DNA of 44,432 nucleotides from CAYZIC01 sp964478335 (GTDB lineage Bacteria > Verrucomicrobiota > Kiritimatiellia > RFP12 > DVOR01): contig CAYZIC010000012.1 of NCBI GenBank assembly GCA_964478335.1, forward strand, positions 1 through 44,432, written 5' to 3'. The first letter of the stretch is position 1. Each line of letters starts with the position of its first letter. The notes beneath the pieces were generated by a model. That model had not been told where the DNA came from, made no database searches, and was given only the letters and a program-made list of their open reading frames with translations. A program made the translations under genes and the position numbers. Positions 33,113 through 39,848 of the stretch are shown one piece after another.

Positions 33113-33946
33113 TTAAGCCATACCGAGTTGGAAACGCTTAAAGCGCTTCACCTCGATGGTGTCGCCAGTAGCCTTTTCAGCGGCTTTGATCAAGTCGGTG
33201 ATGGTCATTTTGGGTTCTTTAACGAACGCTTGATCGATCAAGCAGATTTCGGAGAAGAACTTCTTGAGCTTACCCTTGAGGATACCCTCGATCATGTTAG
33301 CCGGCTTGCCAGCCATTTGCGTAGCATAGACTTCCTTTTCGGTGTCGATGTCAGCTTGAGGCACTTCATCGCTGGTCAAGCAGCGAGGAGATGCCGCAGC
33401 GATTTGCAAGCAGAGGTCGTGCACGAGCTGAGTGAAAGCTTCCGCAGTCTTGGTTTCAGCCTTGGTGCAAGCGACTTCGACCAACACGCCAACCTTGCCA
33501 CCCATGTGGATGTAAGATTCGACGACGCTGTTAGCTTCAGGGACGAAGCGAGCGCAACGGTTGATTTTGAGGTTTTCGCCCGTAGCAGAGATCAAGCCCA
33601 TGAGCTCATCCTTTTGGGTTTCGGCAATGTTTTCATCGCCAGCAGCGACCTTGACAGCCAAATCCTTAGCGAATGCAATAAAGCGGTCAGTCTTACCAAC
33701 GAAGTCGGTTTCGCAGTTCAATTCTGCCATACCCCAAGTACCATTATCGCCTTGAGCAGCGGTGATGATGCCTTCCTTGGATTCCTTATCAGCGCGCTTA
33801 ACTTGGATCGAGAGACCCTTTTCACGAAGAATCTTGATTGCAGCTTCCATGTCGCCATCGGTGTCTTGCAAGGCGCGCTTGCAGTCCATCATGCCGGCAT
33901 TGGTCGTTGCACGCAAATCGTTGATCATTTGAATGGTAATAGCCAT
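33113..33946 (-). CDS. tsf: Translation elongation factor Ts
   Basis: EF-Ts recycles GDP from EF-Tu. The 277-residue protein has the N-terminal UBA-like domain (MINDLRATTNAGMMDCKRAL, with LR-GMMDCK) and the dimerisation and core region (NCETDFVGKTDRFIAFAKDL; the TDFV motif contacts EF-Tu). The length is normal for the family. It follows rpsB after 83 bases that contain a stem-loop, the classic rpsB-tsf operon. The start has GTAGGT upstream. Confidence 0.97.
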   Translation of the reverse strand: MAITIQMINDLRATTNAGMMDCKRALQDTDGDMEAAIKILREKGLSIQVKRADKESKEGIITAAQGDNGTWGMAELNCETDFVGKTDRFIAFAKDLAVKVAAGDENIAETQKDELMGLISATGENLKINRCARFVPEANSVVESYIHMGGKVGVLVEVACTKAETKTAEAFTQLVHDLCLQIAAASPRCLTSDEVPQADIDTEKEVYATQMAGKPANMIEGILKGKLKKFFSEICLIDQAFVKEPKMTITDLIKAAEKATGDTIEVKRFKRFQLGMA

Positions 33947-33991
33947 TTTAAATACCTACTTTAATTAGAGAGTTTAAGAATATGTGAGAGC

Positions 33992-34022
33992 AATCAGAGA
34001 CGCCGCATAGGCGTCTCTGATT
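33992..34022 (-). promoter_or_regulatory. Intercistronic stem-loop between rpsB and tsf
   Basis: AATCAGAGACGCC and GGCGTCTCTGATT form a perfect 13-bp stem with a 5-base loop. On the minus strand it starts 8 bases after the rpsB stop and is not followed by a U-run. It is probably an attenuator or mRNA-stabilising element setting S2:EF-Ts levels rather than a full terminator. Confidence 0.7.
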
Positions 34023-34029
34023 GGCGTAA

Positions 34030-34932
34030 TTACTCAGCGGATGTGGTCGCAACTTCAGCTTCAGCCTCAGCCTTAGCAGCAGCGATTGCATCTTGAGCAG
34101 CCTTAGCAGCAGAGCGACGAGCAGCGGGCTTAGCAGCTGCAGGCTTGTCGGTTGCACCACGGCGAGGTTGACGAGGCTTACGAGCAGTGTCTTCGCCCTT
34201 GTCTGCAGCCTTAGCAGCGCGTTGTTCAGCAGCAACCTTAGCTGCAGATGCGTCTGCATCCTTCAAGACACCAGCCAAAGCATCAGCGATGAGCTTGATA
34301 CCACGGACAGAGTCATCGTTACCAGGGATCACATATTCGATCGGTTCAGGATCAGCATTCGTATCAACGATTGCGACAACAGGGATGCCCAAGCGTTGAG
34401 CTTCCTTGATTGCGTTAGCTTCGCGGCAAACGTCAACCACGACCATTGCGCCAGGCATCTTTTCCATATCAGCGATACCGCCGAGGTTTGCTTGGAGCTT
34501 GTCGAGTTCGCGTTGGAGCGTAGAAGCTTCCTTCTTGTGCACAGAGAGCACGCCATTATTGTTGCGAGCGATCGCTTCAATTTGACGCATGCGCTTCACT
34601 GATTTGCGGATGGTCACGTTGTTCGTCAAAGTACCGCCGAGCCAACGTTCAGTCATGAAGAACTGGTTGCAGGATTCTGCAGCTTCCTTGACAGCTTCTT
34701 GAGCTTGCTTCTTGGTAGCCACGAAGAGGACTTTCTTACCGCCTTCGACGACGCCACGGAGGAAATCTGCCGCTTCGTCAATCATGCCAACGGTTTGAGT
34801 CAAGTCGATGATGTGGATGCCATTGCGCTTGTCAAAGATGTAAGACTTCATCTTAGGGTTCCAACGCTTGGTCTGGTGACCAAAGTGCAAACCAGCATCG
34901 AGGAGGTCCTTCAGTTCAATCAAATGTGCCAT
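34030..34932 (-). CDS. rpsB: 30S ribosomal protein S2 with long basic/Ala-rich tail
   Basis: S2 joins the 30S subunit late and helps dock S1. The 300-residue protein has the canonical core (AGLHFGHQTKRWNPKMKSYI; FVATKKQAQEAVKEAAESC; RWLGGTLTNN; GIPVVAIVDTNADPEPIEYVIPGNDD). The core ends near residue 228. About 70 extra residues follow, rich in Ala, Lys, Arg and Glu (RKPRQPRRGATDKPAAAK), likely disordered. E. coli S2 is 241 residues. Tails of this sort occur in several PVC lineages; function unknown. Start ATG 34932 has only a weak purine stretch (AAAGAA) ~9-14 bases upstream. Confidence 0.97.
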   Translation of the reverse strand: MAHLIELKDLLDAGLHFGHQTKRWNPKMKSYIFDKRNGIHIIDLTQTVGMIDEAADFLRGVVEGGKKVLFVATKKQAQEAVKEAAESCNQFFMTERWLGGTLTNNVTIRKSVKRMRQIEAIARNNNGVLSVHKKEASTLQRELDKLQANLGGIADMEKMPGAMVVVDVCREANAIKEAQRLGIPVVAIVDTNADPEPIEYVIPGNDDSVRGIKLIADALAGVLKDADASAAKVAAEQRAAKAADKGEDTARKPRQPRRGATDKPAAAKPAARRSAAKAAQDAIAAAKAEAEAEVATTSAE

Positions 34933-35052
34933 AATGTGTATTCTTTCTTTGCTATTAGTGATTGTAATAATCTGCTTTTGAGATCTCCTAATTGCTTAAG
35001 ATCTCTTCGCTTCGTCCCCCTGTCTACCACTCGGTAACAAAAAGACGCACAA

Positions 35053-35081
35053 AAGATACCATATCTCGCCAAATAATGCAA
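35053..35081 (-). promoter_or_regulatory. Promoter of rpsB-tsf
   Basis: Minus strand TTGCAT (35081-35076), 17 bp, TATCTT (35058-35053), preceded by TGG. The spacer matches that of the tRNA promoter at 1421-1449 in 14 of 17 positions, and the -35 is identical. Confidence 0.72.
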
Positions 35082-35216
35082 GGGCTTTTTAATGAGAAAT
35101 GCGATTTTTTTCTCGTAAGGGCTCGCTCCGCTGTGCAAGTAGGCACTGTGCGAGTAGATCACTCCGCTGGAATGGTAAGACCCTTAGAGACCTACGCAGA
35201 CTCTCCACTACTGCCG

Positions 35217-35313
35217 CCACCAAGAGGGCGCACTACGACCGTTTTCAAAAGGCCGCAGGCCCTTACAAGAGCGAAGCGTTACAAGTGCGACCGTTACAAG
35301 CGGCTACGCCGCC
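35217..35313 (+). repeat. Palindromic repeat module with GTTACAAG linkers
   Basis: CACCAAGAGGGCGCACTACG, then CCGTTTTCAAAA, GGCCGCAGGCC, CTTACAAG, AGCGAAGC, GTTACAAG, TGCGACC, GTTACAAG and GCGGCTACGCCGC. Linkers of the GTTnCAAG type alternate with short GC palindromes. The same order in shorter form is seen at 33002-33057, 30655-30700 and in reverse at 17190-17265. Confidence 0.7.
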
Positions 35314-35334
35314 TAAATTCCTTGATAATTGTGC

Positions 35335-35363
35335 TTGACCTTTTCAAGTAATTATGGTAGCTT
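35335..35363 (+). promoter_or_regulatory. Promoter of the rubrerythrin operon
   Basis: TTGACC (35335-35340), 17 bp, TAGCTT (35358-35363), preceded by TGG. The -10 is imperfect, but the extended element and the spacing match other promoters here. The ATG is ~60 bases downstream. Confidence 0.6.
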
Positions 35364-35424
35364 TTGTATTAATTCAAGTAACCAAGGGCTCGACAAGCCC
35401 AAACAACAATAGGAGTCAACTATT

Positions 35425-36048
35425 ATGGATCTATCACGTCGTTCGTTTTCCGTCGCCATGGCCGCCACCACCGCAGCCCTTATGGCAGGCTGCAGCAAAG
35501 AGGAAATCGATGCCGCCGTCGTCGCCGACCTCAAAGCCGCTTATAATGGAGAGATGAACGCCTCCCAGAAGTATGCCTTTTACGCACAAAAGAGCCGCGA
35601 AGCCGGCTACCTCTCCATTGCTGCCTTCTTTAGCGCAGCCTCATTCGCCGAAGAGATCCACGCAGGCGCCCACGCCAAGGTCCTCAATAAGTACGGCCAC
35701 GAAGCAACCGCCACCATCAAGCTCCCCGAATGGGTCAACGTCACCGAAGCCCTCAAGGATGCCATCAAGGGCGAAACCTACGAATTCACCATCATGTACC
35801 CCGGCTTCATCAAGACCGCTACTGATAAAAAGATGAAAGCCGCCATCCGTTCTTTCACCCACGCTCTCGAAGCCGAAAAGATCCACGCCAAGTTTTACAC
35901 CGCCGCCCTCGCCAACCCCGAAGCCTGGAAAGCCAAAGGCAAGACCTTTTACATCTGCGAAGTCTGCGGTTTTACCACCGATGACCCCACCGTCAATACC
36001 TGCCCCTACTGCGCAGCACCCAAGAGCAAATTCAAGAAGTTTGACTAA
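35425..36048 (+). CDS. Rubrerythrin with Tat/lipoprotein-type N-terminus
   Basis: Rubrerythrins reduce hydrogen peroxide in anaerobes with a diiron site fed by a rubredoxin-type FeS4 centre. The 207-residue protein has both: diiron ligands in NGEMNA (Glu 43), EEIHAGAH (Glu 77, His 79) and EAEKIHA (Glu 151, His 154), and the FeS4 pairs CEVC (178, 181) and CPYC (193, 196). Unlike normal cytoplasmic rubrerythrins it starts MDLSRRSFSVAMAATTAALM with AGC after it: a twin-arginine motif and a lipobox-like Cys 23, suggesting folded export and membrane anchoring. The start follows AGGAG. Codons are strongly C-ending, unlike argS. It overlaps the next gene by one base. Confidence 0.92.
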   Translation: MDLSRRSFSVAMAATTAALMAGCSKEEIDAAVVADLKAAYNGEMNASQKYAFYAQKSREAGYLSIAAFFSAASFAEEIHAGAHAKVLNKYGHEATATIKLPEWVNVTEALKDAIKGETYEFTIMYPGFIKTATDKKMKAAIRSFTHALEAEKIHAKFYTAALANPEAWKAKGKTFYICEVCGFTTDDPTVNTCPYCAAPKSKFKKFD

Positions 36049-36671
36049 TGAAAAAATCCCTCGTCATACTTGCGCTTTTAGGCGCAGTCATTAGTGGGAT
36101 TGCCCCCTGGGCCTACCTCACCGCCACCGGGATTGATGGTTTTTCCACCGATCCCGGCTACGCCCTGCTCATCTGGGGCCGCCTCGTCGGCATCATCGCC
36201 ATGCTCGGTTTCCTCTGGCAGCTCCTCTCCATGGGCCGCAAACGCACCACCGATGCCCTCGGCAAAGCCCTCGTCATCAAGTCCCACCGCAAGCTCGGCC
36301 TCGCCACCCTCATCCTCGTGCTCCTGCACATTGGCATGATCGTCGCAGGCCGCGCCATCAGCTATGACCAAACGATTGGCGAAGTCATCACCGACTTCGT
36401 CTGTGACCAATCATGGGGCACCGTCACCACCTTGGGCATGGCAATCCTTGCCACCGTCTGGGTGACCTCCTGGCTCTTTGTTGCCAAGCGCTTGACCTAC
36501 AAGCCCTTTAGCCACATCCACAAGCTCGCCTATCTTGGCATCCTCCTCATCTTTGGTCATCAGATCATGATGGGCATAGACTTCGTCAATTCACCAGCCT
36601 ACATCGCCCTCTGGAGCACGCTCCTCGCGCTACCGATCCTCGATACCATCTGGTGCAAACTCAAAGCCTAG
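36048..36671 (+). CDS. Ferric-reductase/MsrQ-like heme b membrane protein
   Basis: The 207-residue protein has about six membrane helices. Two helices carry His at heme-ligand spacing: His 80 (KSHRKLGL) with His 94 (LLHIGM), and His 158 (HIHKLAYL) with His 171 (FGHQIM). This matches the ferric-reductase-like domain, to which MsrQ/YedZ belongs; MsrQ passes quinone electrons to a periplasmic partner. The start overlaps the rubrerythrin stop in TAATG, so it is co-translated. By analogy it could feed electrons to the exported rubrerythrin; this is inference. Codon use is the same C-rich style. A strong terminator follows. Confidence 0.75.
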   Translation: MKKSLVILALLGAVISGIAPWAYLTATGIDGFSTDPGYALLIWGRLVGIIAMLGFLWQLLSMGRKRTTDALGKALVIKSHRKLGLATLILVLLHIGMIVAGRAISYDQTIGEVITDFVCDQSWGTVTTLGMAILATVWVTSWLFVAKRLTYKPFSHIHKLAYLGILLIFGHQIMMGIDFVNSPAYIALWSTLLALPILDTIWCKLKA

Positions 36672-36677
36672 CCCAAC

Positions 36678-36720
36678 AAAAAAAGCCCCCTCCGGCACAA
36701 CCGCCAGAGAGGGCTTTTTT
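36678..36720 (+). terminator. Rho-independent terminator of the rubrerythrin operon
   Basis: AAAAAAGCCCCCTCCGGC pairs with GCCAGAGAGGGCTTTTTT (16 of 18 positions) around a 6-base loop, ending in six T. It starts 6 bases after the stop at 36671. Confidence 0.9.
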
Positions 36721-36910
36721 GTACCCATATACAATAGACTCCAGCTCACTGAGGAGGTAGTTGTTTACTTTTAATGGTTCGGAAGTATAGCCCCGGGGGC
36801 TCGCAAGCTCGCCCGCATCAAGCGGTTCGCTTCGCTCACGCAACAAGCATCAGGCAGGGCTCGCTGCGCTCGCCCGCATCAAGCATTGAGCTCACGGCTC
36901 CAAGCCGTAA

Positions 36911-37105
36911 TCAGGCATAGCTCCGCGACCTTTTGTGGCTTCCCCTCCCCGCAGGTCCTACATCCCGTGGCCGTAGGCGACCCACGCAGTCCTTTTTGCG
37001 AACCTCATTTGGTCAAGACGAGACGCAGTCTCGTCGCTATGCCCTGCAATGAGCTCTAAGGCCGCAGGCCGCCAGCAGGGTATGGGTGGGAGGCGACCCT
37101 CGCCC
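36911..37105 (+). repeat. ~195-bp direct repeat, copy A
   Basis: Shares with copy B an almost uninterrupted match from TCAGGCATAG to GGCGACCCTCGCCC. Internal palindromes: GACGAGAC-GCA-GTCTCGTC (37017-37035) and GGCCGCAGGCC. Differences are a few substitutions and one missing T. It is preceded by a ~58-base insertion relative to copy B. Confidence 0.85.
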
Positions 37106-37667
37106 CGCCGCCCTATCCCCACCTCGTCTAAATACGCAACAAGGAGGCACCATTAGCGAGCTCGCGAGCTCATGGCGCATCCCTTTTGCGTCTTTTGTGC
37201 CCCTTTGTGGTTAAAAAAACGCTACCTACGCTACCCCCAAAAAAGATCCCGTACGACTTGACCAAGCCACAACAGCCCATTTTACCCATTAAAATAGAAG
37301 AAGAGCCGCAAGAGATAAAAAAAGGGGGACGACGGCATCTGGCAGCCAACCATAGCGCATCCCCCACAGATTCAACTATCAAAGAACACGAGAGACACCC
37401 TAGCAAGAGCATTCAAAACGCCCCACACAAAAAAGCATCCCCCCATATATAGCAGAACTGTCCAAATAAAGCATTGATAAAGAATTTCACCCATCCAACA
37501 CCCCCCAACTTATTTCAAAAGCACCCCAAATAACCCCATCAAAAACCAACCCCACAAAATAATTGCAGATTTTTAGGGCTCTTGTATGATTTTAGAGAGT
37601 CAGACATTTAAAAGGTAGGGGGCTCGCAACAAGCAACAAGCAGTTCGCTTCGCTCACGCAACAAGCA

Positions 37668-37863
37668 TCAGGCATAGCGCCGCGACCTTTTGTGGAGCCC
37701 CTCCCCGCAGGCCCTACATCCCGTGGCCGTAGGCGACCCACGCAGTCCTTTTTGCGAACCTCATTTTGGTCAAGACGAGACGCAGTCTCGTCGCTATGCC
37801 CTGCAATGAGCCACTAAGGCCGCAGGCCGCCAGCAGGACATAGGTGGGAGGCGACCCTCGCCC
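37668..37863 (+). repeat. ~195-bp direct repeat, copy B
   Basis: Second copy, ending 10 bases before the stop codon of the minus-strand UDG-like gene. It contains the same GACGAGAC-GCA-GTCTCGTC hairpin (37774-37792). The hairpins could act as a terminator or an RNA structure for that gene. Confidence 0.85.
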
Positions 37864-37872
37864 AGGCGCCCC

Positions 37873-38508
37873 TTAACGGCTCCGCCACAGAGAATAGAAT
37901 TGATCAAAGAGCTCCCTGTAACTAAACGCACAGCTCGATAGATGTGGCCAATCAACGACCCACCAGCGATGCTCCGCATCCCATACAGGCACCGACTGCC
38001 ACGCTTGAGGCACCCCAGACGACAAAGCCTGAGCATAGTCCATGTACGTCCCACAACAGATCACCACCGTTGGCCGACAAATCGCCAGCTCACGCCGCAA
38101 GAGATCCACATCCCTTTGAGCAAAGACCGCAATCTCCTTACGGTCACTCGTACTTGAGCCAAGCGGCTTTTTCACATTGACATAGCCCGCATGGATATCA
38201 AAAGGCCTCGACTCGATTTCAGACCATTGAGGCACAGCATGACGATCGAGCTGCTCAATCACATAGCACATCATCCCCATCGTCCACCAAAAACGCCTCG
38301 ATCCACCGCCACTTTGCGAAGAGTAATGCCCATCACGGATATCCCAAAAGTCCCCATACGACTCCCGCAGTAAGAAAAGCGGCCTCTCAGATTGGCCAAA
38401 ATAGGTCGCCACATTGCCCACGATCCCATCATGCGAGACCCGTAGACCAGGATAGCGCACCGCCAGATCCTTTTCGATAGAGACGATACCCGACTGATAG
38501 TTTTTCAT
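37873..38508 (-). CDS. UDG-superfamily-like protein (short paralog)
   Basis: The 211-residue protein shares a layout with the product of 38850-39761: DGIVG, a hydrophobic strand with FLLRES, a GGGSRRFWW segment, AGYVNVKKPLG, then RRELAICRPTVVICCGTYMDY and a late WPHLSS. These resemble the motif order of uracil-DNA-glycosylase-like proteins (core strand, P-x-VVICCG strand, late His loop), but the catalytic loop is not classical and no substrate is implied. AGGAG precedes the start. The gene is GC-rich with C-ending codons. It does not overlap the other paralog; a Cys-rich gene lies between. The family call is tentative. Confidence 0.6.
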   Translation of the reverse strand: MKNYQSGIVSIEKDLAVRYPGLRVSHDGIVGNVATYFGQSERPLFLLRESYGDFWDIRDGHYSSQSGGGSRRFWWTMGMMCYVIEQLDRHAVPQWSEIESRPFDIHAGYVNVKKPLGSSTSDRKEIAVFAQRDVDLLRRELAICRPTVVICCGTYMDYAQALSSGVPQAWQSVPVWDAEHRWWVVDWPHLSSCAFSYRELFDQFYSLWRSR

Positions 38509-38652
38509 AGAGATCTCCTAACATTTATAAAGAAAAGCAGCGCTCCACAGAGCCCTGCTATAGTTTGTTAAGGAGCGTAGATGACTGCGTCATCGAGTTC
38601 CAGTGCTTGTTGCCTGATGCGGGCGAGCTTGCTCGCCCTCTTGTAGATTACC

Positions 38653-38862
38653 TCAAGGCAAGTCAACCGCCCTTTTGTATTCCCGGCCGCCCCCTGGGCA
38701 AGCCGGCTTTGCGATTGCGACAGACCCCGATCTGCGCCAAGGACACGGGAAAGTCCCCGCTTCGCACGAGACCCGCCTCCCCAGCTCCACGATCATCCGC
38801 CGCCCCGTCCAATGCTGACACGTCCCGCAGCACACCTTGTTGATATCAATCAAACTCGCCAT
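38653..38862 (-). CDS. Small Cys-rich protein, probable zinc-binding
   Basis: The 69-residue product has the ordered pattern CCGTCQHWTGRR, then SCEAG, FPCP and KPACPGG: several Cys pairs suited to zinc. CxxCxHWxGxR openings occur in small phage- and island-borne proteins. Start ATG 38862 lies inside the end of the upstream UDG-like gene (13-base overlap), with AAAGGA 8-10 bases upstream, so the two look co-translated. The region is GC-rich while the upstream gene is AT-rich, an abrupt composition change. Function unknown. Confidence 0.6.
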   Translation of the reverse strand: MASLIDINKVCCGTCQHWTGRRMIVELGRRVSCEAGTFPCPWRRSGSVAIAKPACPGGGREYKRAVDLP

Positions 38863-39761
38863 AGTAATGAGTCCTTTACTTTATGAAACGTTGCTTTTTT
38901 TATAATACTAATTGCGTTTGAATTATTGAGAATTGCATTCAGGAAATTGTAAAGGTCAATTGTTTTTACTCTAAAATAACTGGGATGATAGAAAGAAATC
39001 ACTAAACGATTCTCTGTACTATGGTATACAATGCCATAGTCTGTACCTTTCCAGAAAGATGAATACTTCGTGCAAGCTGTTTTCCAAAGGTTATAATCAT
39101 TTTTTTTATATGGATTTTTTGAGTATAATTCGGCACTATTTACACCCTCGTTTTGCCAATACATGTTACGATAAATGTCAAAAACATGACGACCGCAACA
39201 GAATATTACGTGAGGATTAATCAGATCGATTTGCCTTTTAAGTAATGCCCATATCGGCTGAGATTTATGTTTTAGCCTTTTTTTATCAGTTGACTTTTGA
39301 GCTTCAACTTCTTTTATTAAATTGACATAGGCAATAGGTGTGAGTGCATTGCAATTATCCGTTGTGATAGTTTTGTCACCCGTAGCATGTCCTCCACGTA
39401 ATAGAAAGTCTTCCGCAATACGTTTTAGCTTCGACAGTCTTTCCCAGAAATTTTTATACCCTCCAGGTGATTCGGAAGAGAGGGGTTGATTGTTTCCATC
39501 AACGCCCCTGGTTATATCGCAGAAACCTATTGTGCCACTTTCTTTTAGAAGGAAAAGGATGCGAATGTTTGCTTCGTAGAATGCACGAGGATCCCCTACA
39601 ATGCCATCAGAAAAAAAAGACTGGTCGTCCTGGAAGTCTTTTAAGCTCTTTAAATCCTCTACACAACGACTAGGGCATATTGTTTTTATCATATACTTAT
39701 AAATAGAGCATATTTGCTCATTATACGCATTGGTTAAATCGTCAACATTTTTTGATGTCAT
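38850..39761 (-). CDS. UDG-superfamily-like protein (long paralog), AT-rich
   Basis: The 303-residue protein begins at ATG 39761 (MTSKNVDDLTNAYNEQ), which has a perfect AAAGGAG seven bases upstream; an earlier in-frame ATG lies beyond that site. It shares with the 37873 gene DGIVG, FLLKES, GGYKNFWERL, AYVNLIKE and RQIDLINPHVIFCCGRHVFD, and ends with VISFYHPSYFR, where HPS resembles the DNA-binding/catalytic His loop of uracil-DNA glycosylases. The DNA is markedly AT-rich compared with all neighbours, which suggests recent transfer. Function (repair, defence or other) is open. Confidence 0.62.
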   Translation of the reverse strand: MTSKNVDDLTNAYNEQICSIYKYMIKTICPSRCVEDLKSLKDFQDDQSFFSDGIVGDPRAFYEANIRILFLLKESGTIGFCDITRGVDGNNQPLSSESPGGYKNFWERLSKLKRIAEDFLLRGGHATGDKTITTDNCNALTPIAYVNLIKEVEAQKSTDKKRLKHKSQPIWALLKRQIDLINPHVIFCCGRHVFDIYRNMYWQNEGVNSAELYSKNPYKKNDYNLWKTACTKYSSFWKGTDYGIVYHSTENRLVISFYHPSYFRVKTIDLYNFLNAILNNSNAISIIKKATFHKVKDSLLWRV

Positions 39762-39848
39762 ATATGCTCCTTTCATTTACTTAAAGAAACAGAATACCAT
39801 GATTCTCTTAATCTATTTTTCAATCTCTAAGGGGGATTCAACAATGCT

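Larger units (their letters stand above)
34933..35424. other. Divergent leaders and repeat mosaic between rpsB and rubrerythrin
   Basis: The ~115-base rpsB leader (34933-35046) contains a GAGATCT/AGATCTC stem (34979-35004) and could host S2 autoregulation. 35217-35313 is a repeat module with GTTACAAG separated by short palindromes (GGCCGCAGGCC, GAGCGAAGC, GCGGCTACGCCGC). 35390-35404 holds a GGGCT/AGCCC hairpin in the rubrerythrin leader. No gene was found. Confidence 0.55.
36722..37872. repeat. Gene-poor region with two ~195-bp direct repeats
   Basis: No gene can be supported. Two long direct repeats (36911-37105 and 37668-37863) enclose ~560 bases that include the 28-base repeat shared with 913-940 and an AT-rich patch (37240-37620) with long A-runs and no coding signal. 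Copies of TTCGCTTCGCTCACGCAACA precede both repeats (36825 and 37644). Confidence 0.7.

Noticed and set aside
33053..33964. Plus-strand frame of 303 codons opposite tsf
   Set aside because: Antisense shadow; EF-Ts on the minus strand is unambiguous.
37170..37452. Possible small genes on both strands between the 195-bp repeats
   Set aside because: No ribosome site, no recognisable domain, part of the frame lies in the dispersed 28-base repeat, and A-runs explain the Lys-rich translation.
36722..37872. Insertion sequence bounded by the 195-bp repeats
   Set aside because: No transposase or remnant of one lies between the copies, and the repeats are direct, so a classic IS is not supported; a non-autonomous repeat remains possible.
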